A DNA stretch of 64,000 nucleotides from Primula veris (GCA_963682055.1 OY821751.1:1178001-1242000), one strand, 5' to 3'; counted from the stretch's first letter, positions 11,690-24,045 are shown. Notes: a model not told the origin generated them from the sequence alone. A program made the numbers and translations.

Positions 11690-13933
11690 ATAATGCCTCA
11701 TAAATACCACTTTTAAAATTATATTATTCCTAGGTACCTCCATAATTTCATATTGCCTATAGGTACCACTTTTTAATTATTTACTTTATTTATCAAAACG
11801 CCATACCCATATTTCATAAAAAATGGAAAAAAAACACATAAAATTATATAAAATGTAAAAAATCTCAAAATAAATGAAAAAATATCACAAAAAATTTTAA
11901 AAATTAAAAAAAATGTATTTTTATTAAAAAAAACACAAAAAATCACAAAAAAATAAAATAAATCACAAAAACAATAAAATAAATCACAAAATTATAAAAA
12001 AATTACAAAAAAAATGAAAAAAAATCACAAAATATTATAAAAATATAAAAAAAACTAAAACAAAAAATCATTAAAAAATTATAAAAAATGAAAAAATCAC
12101 AAAAAATCACAAAATTATAAAAAATTACAAAAAAAAAATTTATAAAAAATTACAAAAATCACAAAATATTATAAAAATGAAAAAAAAATCACAAAATTAT
12201 AAAAAAAATTGAAAAAAAAAATCACTTTTATTAAACTTTATGCACTTTCGACTGTATTATATGCACTTTCGGCTGAACCAGATGCACTTTTAGCTGAACT
12301 ATATGCACTTTCAGCCGAACCAGATGTACTTTTAGTTGAACCAGATGCAGGTTTTACAGAACGATATGCACTTTTATTGAACTAGATGCACTTTTGTCTG
12401 AACCATATGCAGTTTCAGCTGAACTAGATACACTTTTAGCTGAACCATATGCACTTTCAGCCGAACCATATGCACTTTTAGTTGAACTAGATGCAGGTTT
12501 TACAGAACGATATGCACTTTTATTGAACTAGATGCACTTTTGTCTGAATCATATGCACTTTCAGCTGAACAATATACACTTTTAGCTGAACCATATGCAC
12601 TTTCAACTGAACCATATGCACTTTCAGCTGTACCAAATGCACTTTTAGTTGAATCATATGCATTTTTAACAAAACTATATGCTCTTTCGACTGTACTATA
12701 TTCATTTTCGACTACATTATATGCACTTTTGACTTAACTATATGTACTTTTCACTAAATTAGATGCACTTTAAACTGAAGCAGATGTACTTTCAGCTGAA
12801 CCAGATGCACTTTTAGCTGAACTATATGTATACTCACTTTTATTGAACTATATTTACTTTCGACTGAATTGTATGCACTTTCAACGGAACTAGATGTACT
12901 TTCAGCTGAATTGAATGCAATTTCGACTCAAATTTATGCATTTTTGACTAACTATATACACTTTCGACTGAACTATATGCACTTTTATTGAATTATATAC
13001 GCTTTTGACTGAATTATATGTATTTTTGACTGAAGTAGATGCACTTTCAGCTCATTCAGATTAAAAAAAGGCACATTTATCATGGAAAAACCTTTTTTTG
13101 TATAAAAAAAATCACTTTTCGGTATAAAAAGTGTTATATTGACAAAAAAAATTTATATATTTTTTGTAATTTTTTAAAAAGTTTATGATTTTTTCATTTT
13201 TTTTATAATTCTTTTTTTTGTGATTTTTTTTATTTTTTATAATTTTTTGTGATTTTTTATATTTTTTTATAATTTTTTGTGATTTTTTGTGATTTTTTGT
13301 TATTTTTATATAATTTTTTCATTTTTTTTCATTTTTTTGATTTTTTTATAATTTTTGATAATTTTTTATAATTTTTTGTCATTTTTTATATTTTTTTTGA
13401 TTTTTCCGTATAAAAAGTGTTATATTGACAAAAAAAATTATATATTTTTTTTGTAGTTTTTTAAAAAGTTTGAGATTATTTTTCATTTTTTATAATTTTT
13501 ATATTTTTTTTGTATTTTTGTATTTTTTTTAATAATTTTTTGTGATTTTTGGTGATTTTTTATAATTTTTTATAATTTTTTTGATTTTTTGTGATTTTTA
13601 TAATTTTTTTTGATTTTTGTGATTTTTAATAATTGTTTTTTGATTTTTTATAATTTTTTATGTTTTTTTGTGATTTTTTTCATTTTTTTATAATTTTTTG
13701 TTTTTTTGTTATTGTTTATATTTTTTGTGGTTTTTTTCATTTTTATAATTTTTTTGTGTTTTATTTTATTTTATTGTAATTTAAAACTATTTTTTTGGGA
13801 TTATAGAAAGATAAAATATGACAATTTAGTAAATAAACTAAATAATTAAAAAGTGATATCTATGAGTAATGTGAAATTATCAAGATACCTAGAAGCAATA
13901 TAATTTGCTATGAGTTACTTATAGGAAATTACC

Positions 13934-13950
<17 letters not shown>
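11690..13950. mobile_element. Large foldback (long inverted repeat) element of unknown superfamily
   Basis: About 115-bp terminal inverted repeats, roughly 75 percent alike, at about 11690-11815 and 13815-13945 (reverse-complemented), sharing the core CACTTTTTAATTATTTA. Inside them are an A-rich arm (11815-12232, AAAAATCACAAAA-like units) and a T-rich arm (13078-13790, TTTTGTGATTTTT units). The two arms are complementary in composition and motif. The centre is a 22-bp minisatellite. No transposase reading frame. Exact ends and target duplication are unclear; the right end runs into an (AT)n tract. Confidence 0.6.
12233..13062. repeat. 22-bp minisatellite, about 37 units
   Basis: Head-to-tail degenerate copies of a unit close to ATGCACTTTTAGCTGAACC. 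Variants swap TTTTAG for TTTCAG or TTTCGAC. Open frames here are a by-product of the repeat and are not genes. Confidence 0.9.

Positions 13951-13981
<31 letters not shown>
13934..13981. repeat. (AT)n microsatellite
   Basis: About 24 TA dinucleotides in a row, at the right edge of the foldback element. Confidence 0.95.
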
Positions 13982-13986
<5 letters not shown>

Positions 13987-14465
13987 CATCGACTTATAAA
14001 AGGCCAGTTTAATACTAATTATTTGACAAAATTTTAATTACAATCACAAATATACTCACTGCCCATATTTATGCAGTAACATTTGTTAGCCGATTTATCT
14101 TATATCTAGACTGTGTAGAAGTTGATTTCTTTCTTTTTTTTTCTTTTTAAAATGAGGAGAACGAGAATTATGAGTTAAAATAATCTTAAACGCAACTTCT
14201 TTTCACAATTTGTGATATAAACATCTCAAGATGTATTTTTAATTTTTTATTCAATATGATGAACTTACATGAGTAATTATTTAATTTAATATAATAGTGA
14301 TGATAGGAGTGGTCCGGGTGAAATAATCATGGTTTTAAATTTCGGTCGGATATTCTCCCGACCCGATCACTTTCCGATCGGTATTCGGGTTAATGGATTT
14401 TAGGATAATAGAAACATTTATGAGGCATATGGACTCTTGTTCCTTTTAACTTCTTCTAAATTTTC
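13982..14465. other. Downstream flank of the F-box gene
   Basis: AT-rich DNA with no recognisable gene. It would hold the 3' UTR of the minus-strand F-box gene. No clear polyadenylation signal was singled out. Confidence 0.4.
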
Positions 14466-14972
14466 TCACTTGGTTATATGCATAAGAGAAACAAAACTTG
14501 GAACATGGCCAATAGCATCGAAAATCCTTTTGGTCGATATATTTCTAATCGTTCTTGTATGAAGGTTGTAATGAAATAAAGAACCGTTAATGTGGAAGAG
14601 CACCAAATCCCCATTATTCAAAAACATGCCTCTATTGAAAAGGATTGATCCCGAATTAAGGCTAGCATCAATGCTCAACTCTTTTACCCAAGACTCGTTT
14701 ACGCCATACTCTCTCATCACATGAACTTCAAATAGATTTTGATCAAACCGATAACATATGCAAAATAAGTCACGTAGCTTCCCAACGTCAATACGGTTGA
14801 TTCGTTTGATGAAATCTTCGTCAAAATGGGAGGGTGGTGTTATAAATGAAATTTTTTCAGTGTATAAATCTAATGAACAAATCAGTTCTTTAGGAGATTC
14901 TCTTTCATGGGAGATCCAATGAAGATTTCCATTAAGAGAAGAGTCGAAAGATATTATACCATCGGGACATGG

Positions 14973-17328
14973 TGTAACGTCTAGAGTTTGGAATTTATTT
15001 TTGTGCTAACGCCTAGAGTCTACGGAGTTGTTGCGTTGACTTTTATCATGTTTGATATTGCATATAAATGTTTACCTTAGTTGAGTTTTGTAGAAACATG
15101 TGAGTTGTTGAGTTAGAAGCATGTCAGCTTAGTTTACTTTATTTTCTTTTATGTTGCAGCCGCTTGTTTTACATTGTTTTCTTTTATTCTGTTAGATATT
15201 GTATACAGACGGCTATTCTTACATGTTATGCATTACCTGGAGTTTATCCTATTTGAGTTTTGGAGTTGTTACGGGTTGTGAACCATGCGTATGTTATTTC
15301 TTGAATGTCACGAATCGTACGTTTAAAAATTTTATGGCCTTGTTTATAGAAGTTTATAATTTCTGGGTATAGTTGTTTAAGGAGGAAATTTCAGGACGAA
15401 ATTCTTTTAAGGAGGGTTAGTTGTAACATCCCGTATTTATAAGTGGTTTTATTTATGATTTAATTTATCCAAAAACGTTTTATTCAAATTTTACCAAAAA
15501 CCGGTCACTCGACTAATTTTTAGCCAAAAACCGAAACTCTTCCAAAAACTTTATTTTAAAAACCTGTTACTAATTTTATAAATAAAAAAGGATCCAATAG
15601 ATTTGTTTCTAAAGATTTGTTATTTTTGAGTAGTAAAACAATATTTTTGGATTAAAAGTTAGCTTTTAGAACTTTGGGGACCAAATAGTTCGCTTCCACA
15701 AACTATATAAAAACAGTTTTTTCTAAATCAAAATGAGCCCACTTTCAATCCTTTAAATCTAAAACCAGCAAAATATAAGAGAGAAAACAGAGAAAAAGGA
15801 GAAGAAGAAGAACAAGAAGAAACCACGTTAGCGGGTTCATACCGGAAGCATCTACTCTACGCTCTAAGTTAACGGGGGTTATCTATTGCGCCTAGACGAG
15901 GGTGTATGTTAGGTTTTGGTTTCGTGTTTATTATAAATTAGAGGGTTTTTGCCTTTTATCTTAATTATGTTCTTAAATTGATAATTGGGTTTATTTGTTG
16001 TACGTTTAATTCACTTATTTGATTTTGGAGTAGTTGAGGATTTAGTTTTTTAATTTCGGATTAATGAGAATATTAATGGGTTGCGTGTTTTATGCGTTGA
16101 TTATGTGTTATTATGGATGTTGATAGAATTGGGTAAATTATTGTTGAATAATGATGAGTTTTATATTGCGTATACAAGGTGTTTTTTAAAATGCCTAAAT
16201 GGAATTTTATATTGATAGAGTTGGTTGGCTAGTTGTGAATCTAGTACCTATGCTTATTTGCTTTGTTGAATTGCGTTAAAGTCACGTATGAAAATGTGTT
16301 ATTTGCGTGGATTTATATTATTGGTCGAGGCCGTATGAGATGTGATTAGTTGAATGGATTTATATTATTGGCCGAGGCCGTATGAGATGTGATTAGTTGA
16401 ATGGTTTTATATTATTGGCCGAGGCATTGTGATTTAGCTGTAGTGGCAATGGTCTCTGTCTCTTCCTAATTCCGGGAACAGAAGACGGCCGAGGGGATAG
16501 GGAATGACTCGTCTTACGGACTGGGACGAGTGGCATGAGAGGTCCTAGTGTGCACTATATTTATTTTTATGTTAGATATGGTCTCTGTCTCTTCCTGATT
16601 TCGGGGACAGAAGACGGTCGAGGGGATAGGGAATGACTCGTCTTACGGACTGGGACGAGTGGCATGAGAGGTCCAAGTGCGCACTTTAAATCTACTTTTA
16701 TGTTAGCAATGGTTTCTGTCTCTTTCTAATTCCGGGGACAGAAGACGGCCGATGGGATAGGGAATGACCTACCTTACGAACTGGGGTAGGTGCCATGAGA
16801 GGTTCATGTTTGCTATATATGTTTATTTAATTTATTTTGTTGTTCGATATTATTATTAGTTCTTTTATACGTTGATTATCGTAGTTGTTGTTTGTGAGTT
16901 CTTACATTTATGGGATGGAGTGACGGTATTTGTGGTGCCGTCCCGTCTAGGTATGTGCATGGGACTCACCGTTACAGTTTTGTATTTCAGATACAAATTA
17001 GGCTGAGGCGTTTGGTTAGGAGTATTAGCAAGATATCGCATGGGCTCGGGGTTTCTTTCTATTGCTTTCTTTTTCTTAGACTATCTTTTTAATGTTGTAG
17101 CTTACGGGTAAATTACATTCGTTATTTTTCTTTTCTTGTAAGTTTGTTAAAATTATTACGTTTTGTAGCCGTGTTTGGCAAACTTTTTTTTTATGTAATT
17201 GATTGATTGTTCATTTAGCTCGCAAATATTTTCTTTTAAAAAATTTAATTTCGTACCAACAGGTTTCGTTTTCCTTTTATTTAAAAAGGACATGCCTTGA
17301 TGTCCTTTACGGATTTTGGGGCGTGACA
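14973..17328 (+). mobile_element. Internally deleted Gypsy-type LTR retrotransposon
   Basis: Flanked by the perfect target duplication CATGG (14968-14972, 17329-17333), with ends TGTAAC and GTGACA. A GAGGAAATTTCAGGACGAAA stretch followed by AAGGAGGGTTAG (about 15381-15420) is the usual end of the internal region of plant Ty3/gypsy elements, directly before a 3' LTR starting TGTAACATCCCG at 15422. The left end is only TGTAACGTC, matching the first nine LTR bases with one difference, so nearly all of the 5' LTR and the internal region have been deleted. Confidence 0.8.
15422..17328 (+). repeat. 3' LTR of the Gypsy remnant, with internal tandem repeats
   Basis: 1907 bp from TGTAACATCCCG to GGGGCGTGACA. 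It contains two and a half copies of an approximately 55-bp unit (16309-16430, TTATATTATTGGCCGAGGC). It then has three copies of an approximately 130-bp unit starting GGT(C/T)TCTGTCTCTT at 16451, 16580 and 16711. Confidence 0.78.
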
Positions 17329-17918
17329 CATGGGGCATTTTCTATTATCCTCCAGTAGCGCATACCAAGAGTAAGTATCTCACAATATGAATAGGAGATA
17401 AATCGAATGACCTTATACTGATTACTTTTGGAACAAAAACCAAATCCAGCTCGTTCTAAATGATCAACGCTTGGGTCAGGAAGAGCCATATACTCACCTA
17501 AAATAGGATTACAGATAAAGATTTTCCGACCGCCTTTTACTTTAGATGCCAGACAAATCAATCCATTACATGAACCAAAAAGAAAAGCCAGCCCTTTATC
17601 ATCGCTATCGGGCATACGAGCAGTTAAATTCAGAGGTTGCCAGTCATGATAAACAAAATAGCTTGATCTCACGAAATTAACCATGGGAACTAAGAAAAAA
17701 CTGTTTCGTCTTACCCTGTCGTGAATAAGTAGACTGTTATCAATATTTGATTCTCTCTTAAGATGGACTTCAGCAAAATAAGGGTCTGAAATAATTTTAA
17801 AGAACGTTTTGCACACACATTTGCATCGAACTATGGTCCCAATAGGAAGGCATGCGATTACTTCATATATCAGGTGTATAGGTAACTCTAATATTAGCTG
17901 ACCATTAATCAAATTCAT

Positions 17919-18459
17919 TTTCTACCTGCATGAAAGAAACACTGAAATGTTATGCGACGACTCTTTTCAAAATGTCGCTACATATTAAGAGGATGAGTGG
18001 TTGATGACGACCAAAAAAATTCCTACATTTTTCTTAGTTTGCAGAACGTAACATATGATATTTTCTTATGACTAAATAAAAATTGAGTAATGAACATGCT
18101 TATCCATTGGATATTTTTCTTAACAAACGTGCTCATGATTTTAATCAAAACTGTACATCCATTACTTCCTATTCTAGGAATCCAGGCAAGTGAAACCCAA
18201 AAATGCATATCAGAGGTAAATTTATGCTAACAGTGTGAAAGGTTGTTAGCAACGAAGTGTAGAGGAAAATTCTCAATTCATTTCAGCATTACAAGAGCCA
18301 TCCGGGTGCTTAAATAAGATCAAGCAACACAGAAATCCGAAAGAAACAATCCAACAATCAAGCGGCGTAATTAGCCACTCAAACATCAACCAAGAAACAT
18401 ATGATTTAAGTAGTTAGTTACAGGTTGAAGGGCAGTTGTGCCTTGTATTTATTTGTCGT
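17919..18459 (-). promoter_or_regulatory. Upstream region of the F-box gene
   Basis: 541 bp of AT-rich DNA between the F-box start codon and a MITE. No other gene seen. It should contain the promoter, but I cannot pick a secure TATA box. Confidence 0.35.
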
Positions 18460-18635
18460 TACTATAAAAAGTTGTCAAGATAGCATCAGACGGTTCTGCT
18501 GCTAAATTGATAGTGAATTGACTGTCGCTAAATTTAGCAACGGTAGAGGAACAAAATTTGATGCTATATTGTTGCTAAATTTAGTGACACTTAATTTACC
18601 ATCAATTCTATGGTGTCTTGACATTTTTATTAGTG
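18460..18635. mobile_element. CACTA-type MITE
   Basis: 176 bp with 3-bp target duplication CGT on both sides (18457-18459, 18636-18638). The ends are TACTATAAAAAGTTGTCAAG and, reverse-complemented, CACTAATAAAAATGTCAAG. The inside has repeated GCTAAATTTAG(C/T) blocks in both orientations. No coding capacity. Confidence 0.75.
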
Positions 18636-18773
18636 CGTTAGCCCCTCGGAACTTGTTATAGAGCAAATTAAGTTTTGTACTTGCGCACATTCTTATCAGT
18701 AATGATAAGCATGATCATGTTGCATAAAAAAAATTGACATGGTAAAAGAAAGATACCAACCAGTCTCAGTTTT

Positions 18774-18966
18774 CACTACAAAATAATGTTTGATTTAGTG
18801 ATAGTCAAAAACTGTTACAAGACTGTCGCAAATTGACTAAACTGTCACAAAACCGTCACAAATTGACTAAACTGTCATAAAACCGTCACAAAAACCGTCG
18901 TTAATAAGCTCGTAACAAAAAATATCGTCACTAATCCCGTCGCTATTTGAGTATTTTTTTATAGTA
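18774..18966. mobile_element. Second CACTA-type MITE
   Basis: 193 bp starting CACTACAAAATAATG and ending ATTTTTTTATAGTA, with TTT on both sides. Subterminal repeats of the form ACTGTCACAAAACCGTCACAA are in line with CACTA transposon ends. No coding capacity. Confidence 0.65.
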
Positions 18967-18969
18967 TTT

Positions 18970-20560
18970 AACCACGACTACTTAATAGAGCAAAACTATG
19001 AGTAGTACTTTATCATGAAAGAAGCCGAAGCGCCAACCCAAACAAACAAAAAGTATTTTAAAAAAAAAAAGTATTACTTATATGAGAGAGAGTATTGATA
19101 ACTTTAACCCTCACATTGGTTAGTTAATTTTAAAATAACTATCTGTCTATCTAGTTTTTTAATGTTGAACAAAGACCTAATTAATATTGTGGAAGAATTA
19201 ATTAATTATAGTAGTGACATAGATATGATTGTAGGGAATTAATACGAATAAGTTTATTTTAATCTTTGATCTAGGTTAGAGTATATCACCAAAAAATTGA
19301 AGTTGAAATCAGGATATTTGGCTCCTAAAAGCTAGAGATAAGGGTGTTCACTGTTCGTTTTTTGAGAAAAATACAATCAAACCCATTAAAAGTAATCGGT
19401 TTGGTTTATAGATTTTTTAAAAAACAGAATTAAACTAAACCAATCGTAGTCGATTTGGTTTGGTCGGTTTGAAATTTGTAAAAAAGACACAAAACTCAAA
19501 ATAACACTATGCTTTAAAAAATGTACAGATATTATCGTAATTCAAACTCAATAAGAAAAAAAATTAAGTATCAACTAAACAAAAAATAGTTTGAACGTAG
19601 TATATTTTTGTATATATAAAGAGCTAGTCATGAACAACATATTTAGATTTGTATTGAATTATTTATATATGTAAAAGAAGTGTCGGTTTGGTTTGGTTTG
19701 GTTTTGAAACTACGAATCCGCAAACCGAACCAATTACATTGGTTTCTCAAATTTTAAACGAACAAAACCAATTACTAGCCAGTTTGGTTCGCTTTTTGTT
19801 TGGTCGGTTTGGTTCGGTTTATGTTCAGAGCCAGCTATAGACCACAAGTGACAAGTTTTAGGTCAAACAGAATTGCTTTAACTATATTGTGAGAAGTAAT
19901 ATTTAAACAAATAATAAAGTACTAAAACACGACTAGTAATCATACCTTATTTTTACTTCATATCATCTATTGATCGATGGTTAGAGTTTATGAATTTGTT
20001 TAGAATTCTTTCTTTTTCTCACAACGATATTAGGGCTGAAAACTGAGGCTTTATGGCCATATATCTTAATAGGCAAAGTGTATTTTATTCCATAAGAAAC
20101 TCTTCATAACTATTTTCAAAAACAAAAACAAAAATACTGTTCATAACCTTAAAGGAATTAGGATTTAGGAGATATATTTCCTTAAATAAAAAGTCAAAGC
20201 CTTAATCCTAAACTTATTTGACCAAAATAAATAAATTAAAAACCCGAAACTTATTAATTTTTAAAGTAATACTCCGAAGTACTGATTCATATAAATAAAG
20301 TAACATCTACATAAATATAAACATCTAAAATATACTTAATTATAAGTATGCGAATTATATACTACGTACTTTGTTTATACTAGGCATACACACAAAACTA
20401 AGTTTATACTACTTTGTTTCCTTTCTACTCCTTATTAACAAAAACTACTCATAGTAATTTCTAGCAAAATAGGTAAAAGAATTAATAGAGACATCCAAAT
20501 TATTAATCCTTCAAACTAACAAATACATAATTAATTAACCAATGACTCTTTAATTACTAT
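18970..20560. other. Intergenic DNA with dispersed CGGTTTGGTTCGG repeat
   Basis: At 19340-19830 GTTTGGTTTGGTCGGTTT-like blocks and their complements (AAACCAA, AACCGAACC) alternate. This resembles a degraded inverted-repeat transposon, possibly hAT-like because it starts near GGGTGTTCACTGTTCG. The rest is AT-rich with no gene seen. Confidence 0.4.
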
Positions 20561-22370
20561 CTCTTAATCAAAGGAATCTCCCTAAAAAAACGGATCCATT
20601 GGTGCCAAAAGGCAAAGCTATATATATAGCTTACCCGGTACTAAGGTATAGGGAATAAAATTATTGTCTCAAAAGACATAATAATAGTGTCTCCTAATAT
20701 TGCTACCATATTGTTTTTTTTTTTTTTACCAACTTTTGTAATTTTGGTCTCCAATTAAATATATTTAGGGATTAAAAAATTATTTCGGCCCCTAAATGTA
20801 TCATTTACAGATCGGTTTATGAGTTATCTCCAATTTGTAGTCTCTGAAACTTGTTTTCTCATGTTCTTTTTACTACCTCTCCGAATCTTTAGACCCAAAC
20901 GGATTGTCGTCAAGTGAAATAGCCAACCCATTGTCCTAAAATCCCTCTTATCGATGTCCCCGTCCGAATTTGAACTCGCGGTGCCCGAGGAGGGGCAAGA
21001 GGATCGGCCTCTCCCCTGTCGGTTTCCCGCGGTGTTGCTAGTCATGGGTTCAACCCATGCGATCGCCCCTAGATGGCTCATCCTCAACACACGCCAACAA
21101 AAATTTCATTCCCTCCTGATCAATTCGTGTATGTAAAGTTTGCAATTCTCTCACAAACTATTTTAGTTGTCCAAATCTCTCACTATCCGACGTAATAAAT
21201 AATTACTTAGTTGACGGAAAAATATTTCCCTTGCAGGTCGAAGGCTTTGGTAAAAATAAGACACTGGGGTTGCGCACGATGCAACACCTCGACAAAATTC
21301 GGTTCACGCGCCCACTAAGCGCAAAGAATCACCAAATTATGATAATAAAAAGTTTAATATCCTCTTTAATTTTATTGATAATGAATGATAGGACGAGCAA
21401 TAGTATTTAACCACAAACCCTATCGTCATTCTTCGCAATTAGGAAAACAGTACTCGAGTGCCCTGATTGCGAATATACTAAATTAAATAAATAAATTTAG
21501 TATCAACAATTAATTAAATAGTCTCATGTAAGAAAATAAATAAATTAAGTGAGCCATCACATCGTCTATGCAAACATATATAATTAAAATATTAAATAAG
21601 ATAAATACTTGTTTAAAGCAGAAACAGTTAGTTTTGCGACCTACAAAAATTAAATTTATTATTAATAATAAAATCTATTTAGAAGCTCTAATTTGATCAA
21701 ATAACAAATGGAACCAAAGTAAGTAACAATGAAATAATTCGTTATTAACAAAAGAGAAAAAAAGATTATTGCAAATAAAAAAACTCATACAGTAATAAAT
21801 CTTATTAAATGTAGAGTGTTGGAAATGACGGTAAAGGTTTTTGAAGTGATTACATATAAAAAGTTCTAAAAAATTTACAATTTGAGATGAAAAGTTGATA
21901 GATGAAAAAAATATCGCAGGATGATGTGAAAGAAAATTGTAAAAGATCTAAGAGCATCCACCTTGTGTGTTTGATAGATTAAAATTGTTAGGTAACAAAA
22001 AAAACTATTTCTTATATAAAAAAAAATCTTTAACTTTACATTGTTAAAATCTTGCAAAATTTAATAAGTTTTTAATGTGCAATGGGATAAAAACAAGTTG
22101 ACACATTAACACTATTCCGTTTCTACCAAAGATACAATAGATACCGTTATTAAAATTACAAACCATTTAAAGTTAAATACACATGTCCCATTTAACACAA
22201 AATTAATTGATAATTTGACGATATTTAGGTTGTTAAATTTACCAAAACCATAGTGTAATGAGAATGTGACATGTACCTGAGAATGAAAGAATAATAATAG
22301 GCAATTTTGGGTGAACAATAATGATACTAAGATATACTCATTTTTGGAAGTCCAAGACAAACTTTTTTTT
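20561..22370. other. Intergenic DNA with one GC-rich island of unknown nature
   Basis: Mostly AT-rich. At 20940-21090 a GC-rich island stands out; read on the minus strand it contains GAGTTCAAATTCGG, which resembles a Pol III B box, so a SINE is possible. An open frame of 88 codons crosses it but shows no domain. Near 20616-20635 there is an 18-bp perfect palindrome, AAGCTATATATATAGCTT. Confidence 0.35.
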
Positions 22371-23260
22371 TAAGGCGCAAAACTCAAGTCTTGACTAGCT
22401 TGGCCTGCAAACGCAAACGGGTTTGGTGTGTCTAAACATACTTAACATGAAACTCATTTTCTCTTTCAAAAATTCCGTTTTTCGTTCCTCGATTCTGTTT
22501 TCTCACCTCCTATTATTGTACGTGTAAATTTTAGATGTTTTTCATTTTTTTCACTTTTTGATCCCTTCTAAACCATATCCATACTTTATTACCAATTTGA
22601 TCAGAAAAAAATTGTAACTAAAAGCTACGAACTAGAACTCTCTAACTATTATGAATTATATATACAGATCTTAAAATCTATAAAAAAAAAAAAATCACTC
22701 CTTCCGATTGTTAGCAGTATAATCCGATGACTTGGCAAGTAAGAGAGGTTACGAGGGTAGTGAGAGTGTGACGAACCTTAATCCATCTTCGATAACTAAA
22801 CAAAATAATTATGTTTTCATTTTTTTTGTTTTTGGCCTCTCTCCGACTTTTAGCAAAAGTTGAAGTCTTTGATATACGAATAATGATTATTACATTTTGT
22901 CTCTGTTAAGGTACCCCTGAAAATGAGACAACAAAATTGTCTTCATTACATTTTGCAAATATCCGTATAGATACATATATAAACATATATACATATACAT
23001 ACATATACACATGACATACATACATATGTATATATATGCATGTATTTATGCTTCCCAGAAACTATATATATGTCAATTTGATGTCCAAAGCAAATGCCAT
23101 TTTGCTAGTGTGTATCAATTTAAGAAAAAGGAACAAGAATTTGTTTGTATACGATAAGATGCCGTATTGAGTACTTCTCATGTATAACTTTACAATTGTT
23201 ACTTTTTATTAATATAGGTACGCTTTATTGCTTGGTATTTTTTCTCGAGAATTATAAGCA
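22371..23260. other. Intergenic DNA, simple repeats
   Basis: No gene seen. An ATACAT/ATATAC-rich microsatellite-like stretch lies at 22965-23045. Confidence 0.4.
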
Positions 23261-23265
23261 AGAAC

Positions 23266-24045
23266 ATGGACGTGTTCACTGATTTAAAACCTGTTTATGA
23301 TGATCATAGAGATGTCAAGAAAAGAAAACGGGGTGGGGGTAAGAATTTTATTTTTTCTTGTTTCCATTGAAGCAAATGTCTAGTATTAGCATATATTTTA
23401 TTATTACAAAAGCATGTCATTAGGCAAGATGGCGAATCATCAGAGATGACGTTTTCTGCGAGCTCACACTATTATCCAAACCGAGAAATGGTAACTTGCT
23501 GTTTTTTTCGTCTGTTTTGGTTAAAGTGTAGCTATTGGTACTTTAAAGATTCTTAATTGTCTCTAAGACATGTAGCTGTTGGTACTTTGAAGATGCTGTA
23601 TGATACTTTATCAAGGTTGTCTGTTGTGAAGACTTATAAAATCTAGTTTACATTATGTGTTGATGTTTTGCATTCAGTTTATCGTTTTAGTAGTCTCTAT
23701 TCAAATCTGTCATGTTTACTATGAGTTTTTTTTTTTGCTTCTTTTTTTTAAACTTACCATTTATCCTTCTACTCCCATCGATCATTTGACATAGGAGAAA
23801 AGCGCTATTGTATTTCATGTCATTATTATTAGTTGTTAAAAAACAGCACCTTTATGGTTTTCGTGTGGGTGTCTAGTTGCAAGTTTCTCTTAATTGACAG
23901 CTATTTGCTGTTGATATATGGAAGTCATTTCAGTTATTGATGTCAAGACATGTGAATTCTAGTTTTGTAGTTGGTGTTCTTTTTTGATGTTTCTGCAGAT
24001 ACTTTTTCCCGATTCAACTTATGTGGTTGATTGTTGCGCTATGGT
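23266..24045 (+). other. Possible exons of an unrecognised gene or gene remnant
   Basis: An ATG at 23266 opens MDVFTDLKPVYDDHRDVKKR, followed by GGGG and a GTAAG donor near 23340. A second open block (about 23430-23490, DGESSEMTFSASSHYYPNRE) ends before GTAACT. A third block after TTTCTGCAG (24000-24043, ILFPDSTYVVDCCAM) ends before GTGCG. Frames can be joined if an AAG acceptor is used for block two. I do not recognise the protein. It may be a decayed gene or chance. Confidence 0.22.

Larger units (their letters stand above)
14466..17918 (-). pseudogene. F-box protein gene interrupted by a Gypsy remnant
   Basis: The coding sequence is split into complement(17334..17918) and complement(14466..14972). 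The first part begins MNLINGQLILELPIHLIYEV and contains a typical F-box (about residues 11-50, LP..LIYEVIACLP, VRCKCVCKTF, SDPYFAEVHLK). An F-box-associated region follows, with a SCNGLICL motif. The second part ends FVSLMHITK-stop. When the 5-bp target duplication CATGG is counted once, the two parts join in frame with no stop, giving 364 codons (363 aa). Such proteins act as substrate receptors of SCF ubiquitin ligases; the substrate is unknown. The insertion puts a stop soon after residue 200, so the present allele is probably null unless the insert is spliced out. Confidence 0.85.

Noticed and set aside
12520..12737. Open frames with VQLKVHM and ALSAEPYAL repeats
   Set aside because: Produced by the 22-bp minisatellite. 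No start context, no homology, and the phase drifts between units.
11815..13790. Runs of AAATCACAAAA and TTTTGTGATTTT as a CRISPR-like array
   Set aside because: No constant repeat with unique spacers, and a eukaryotic nuclear context. It is low-complexity DNA in a foldback element.
20616..20635. Perfect palindrome AAGCTATATATATAGCTT as a regulatory site
   Set aside because: AT-rich palindromes of this size arise easily from TA runs. No gene nearby.
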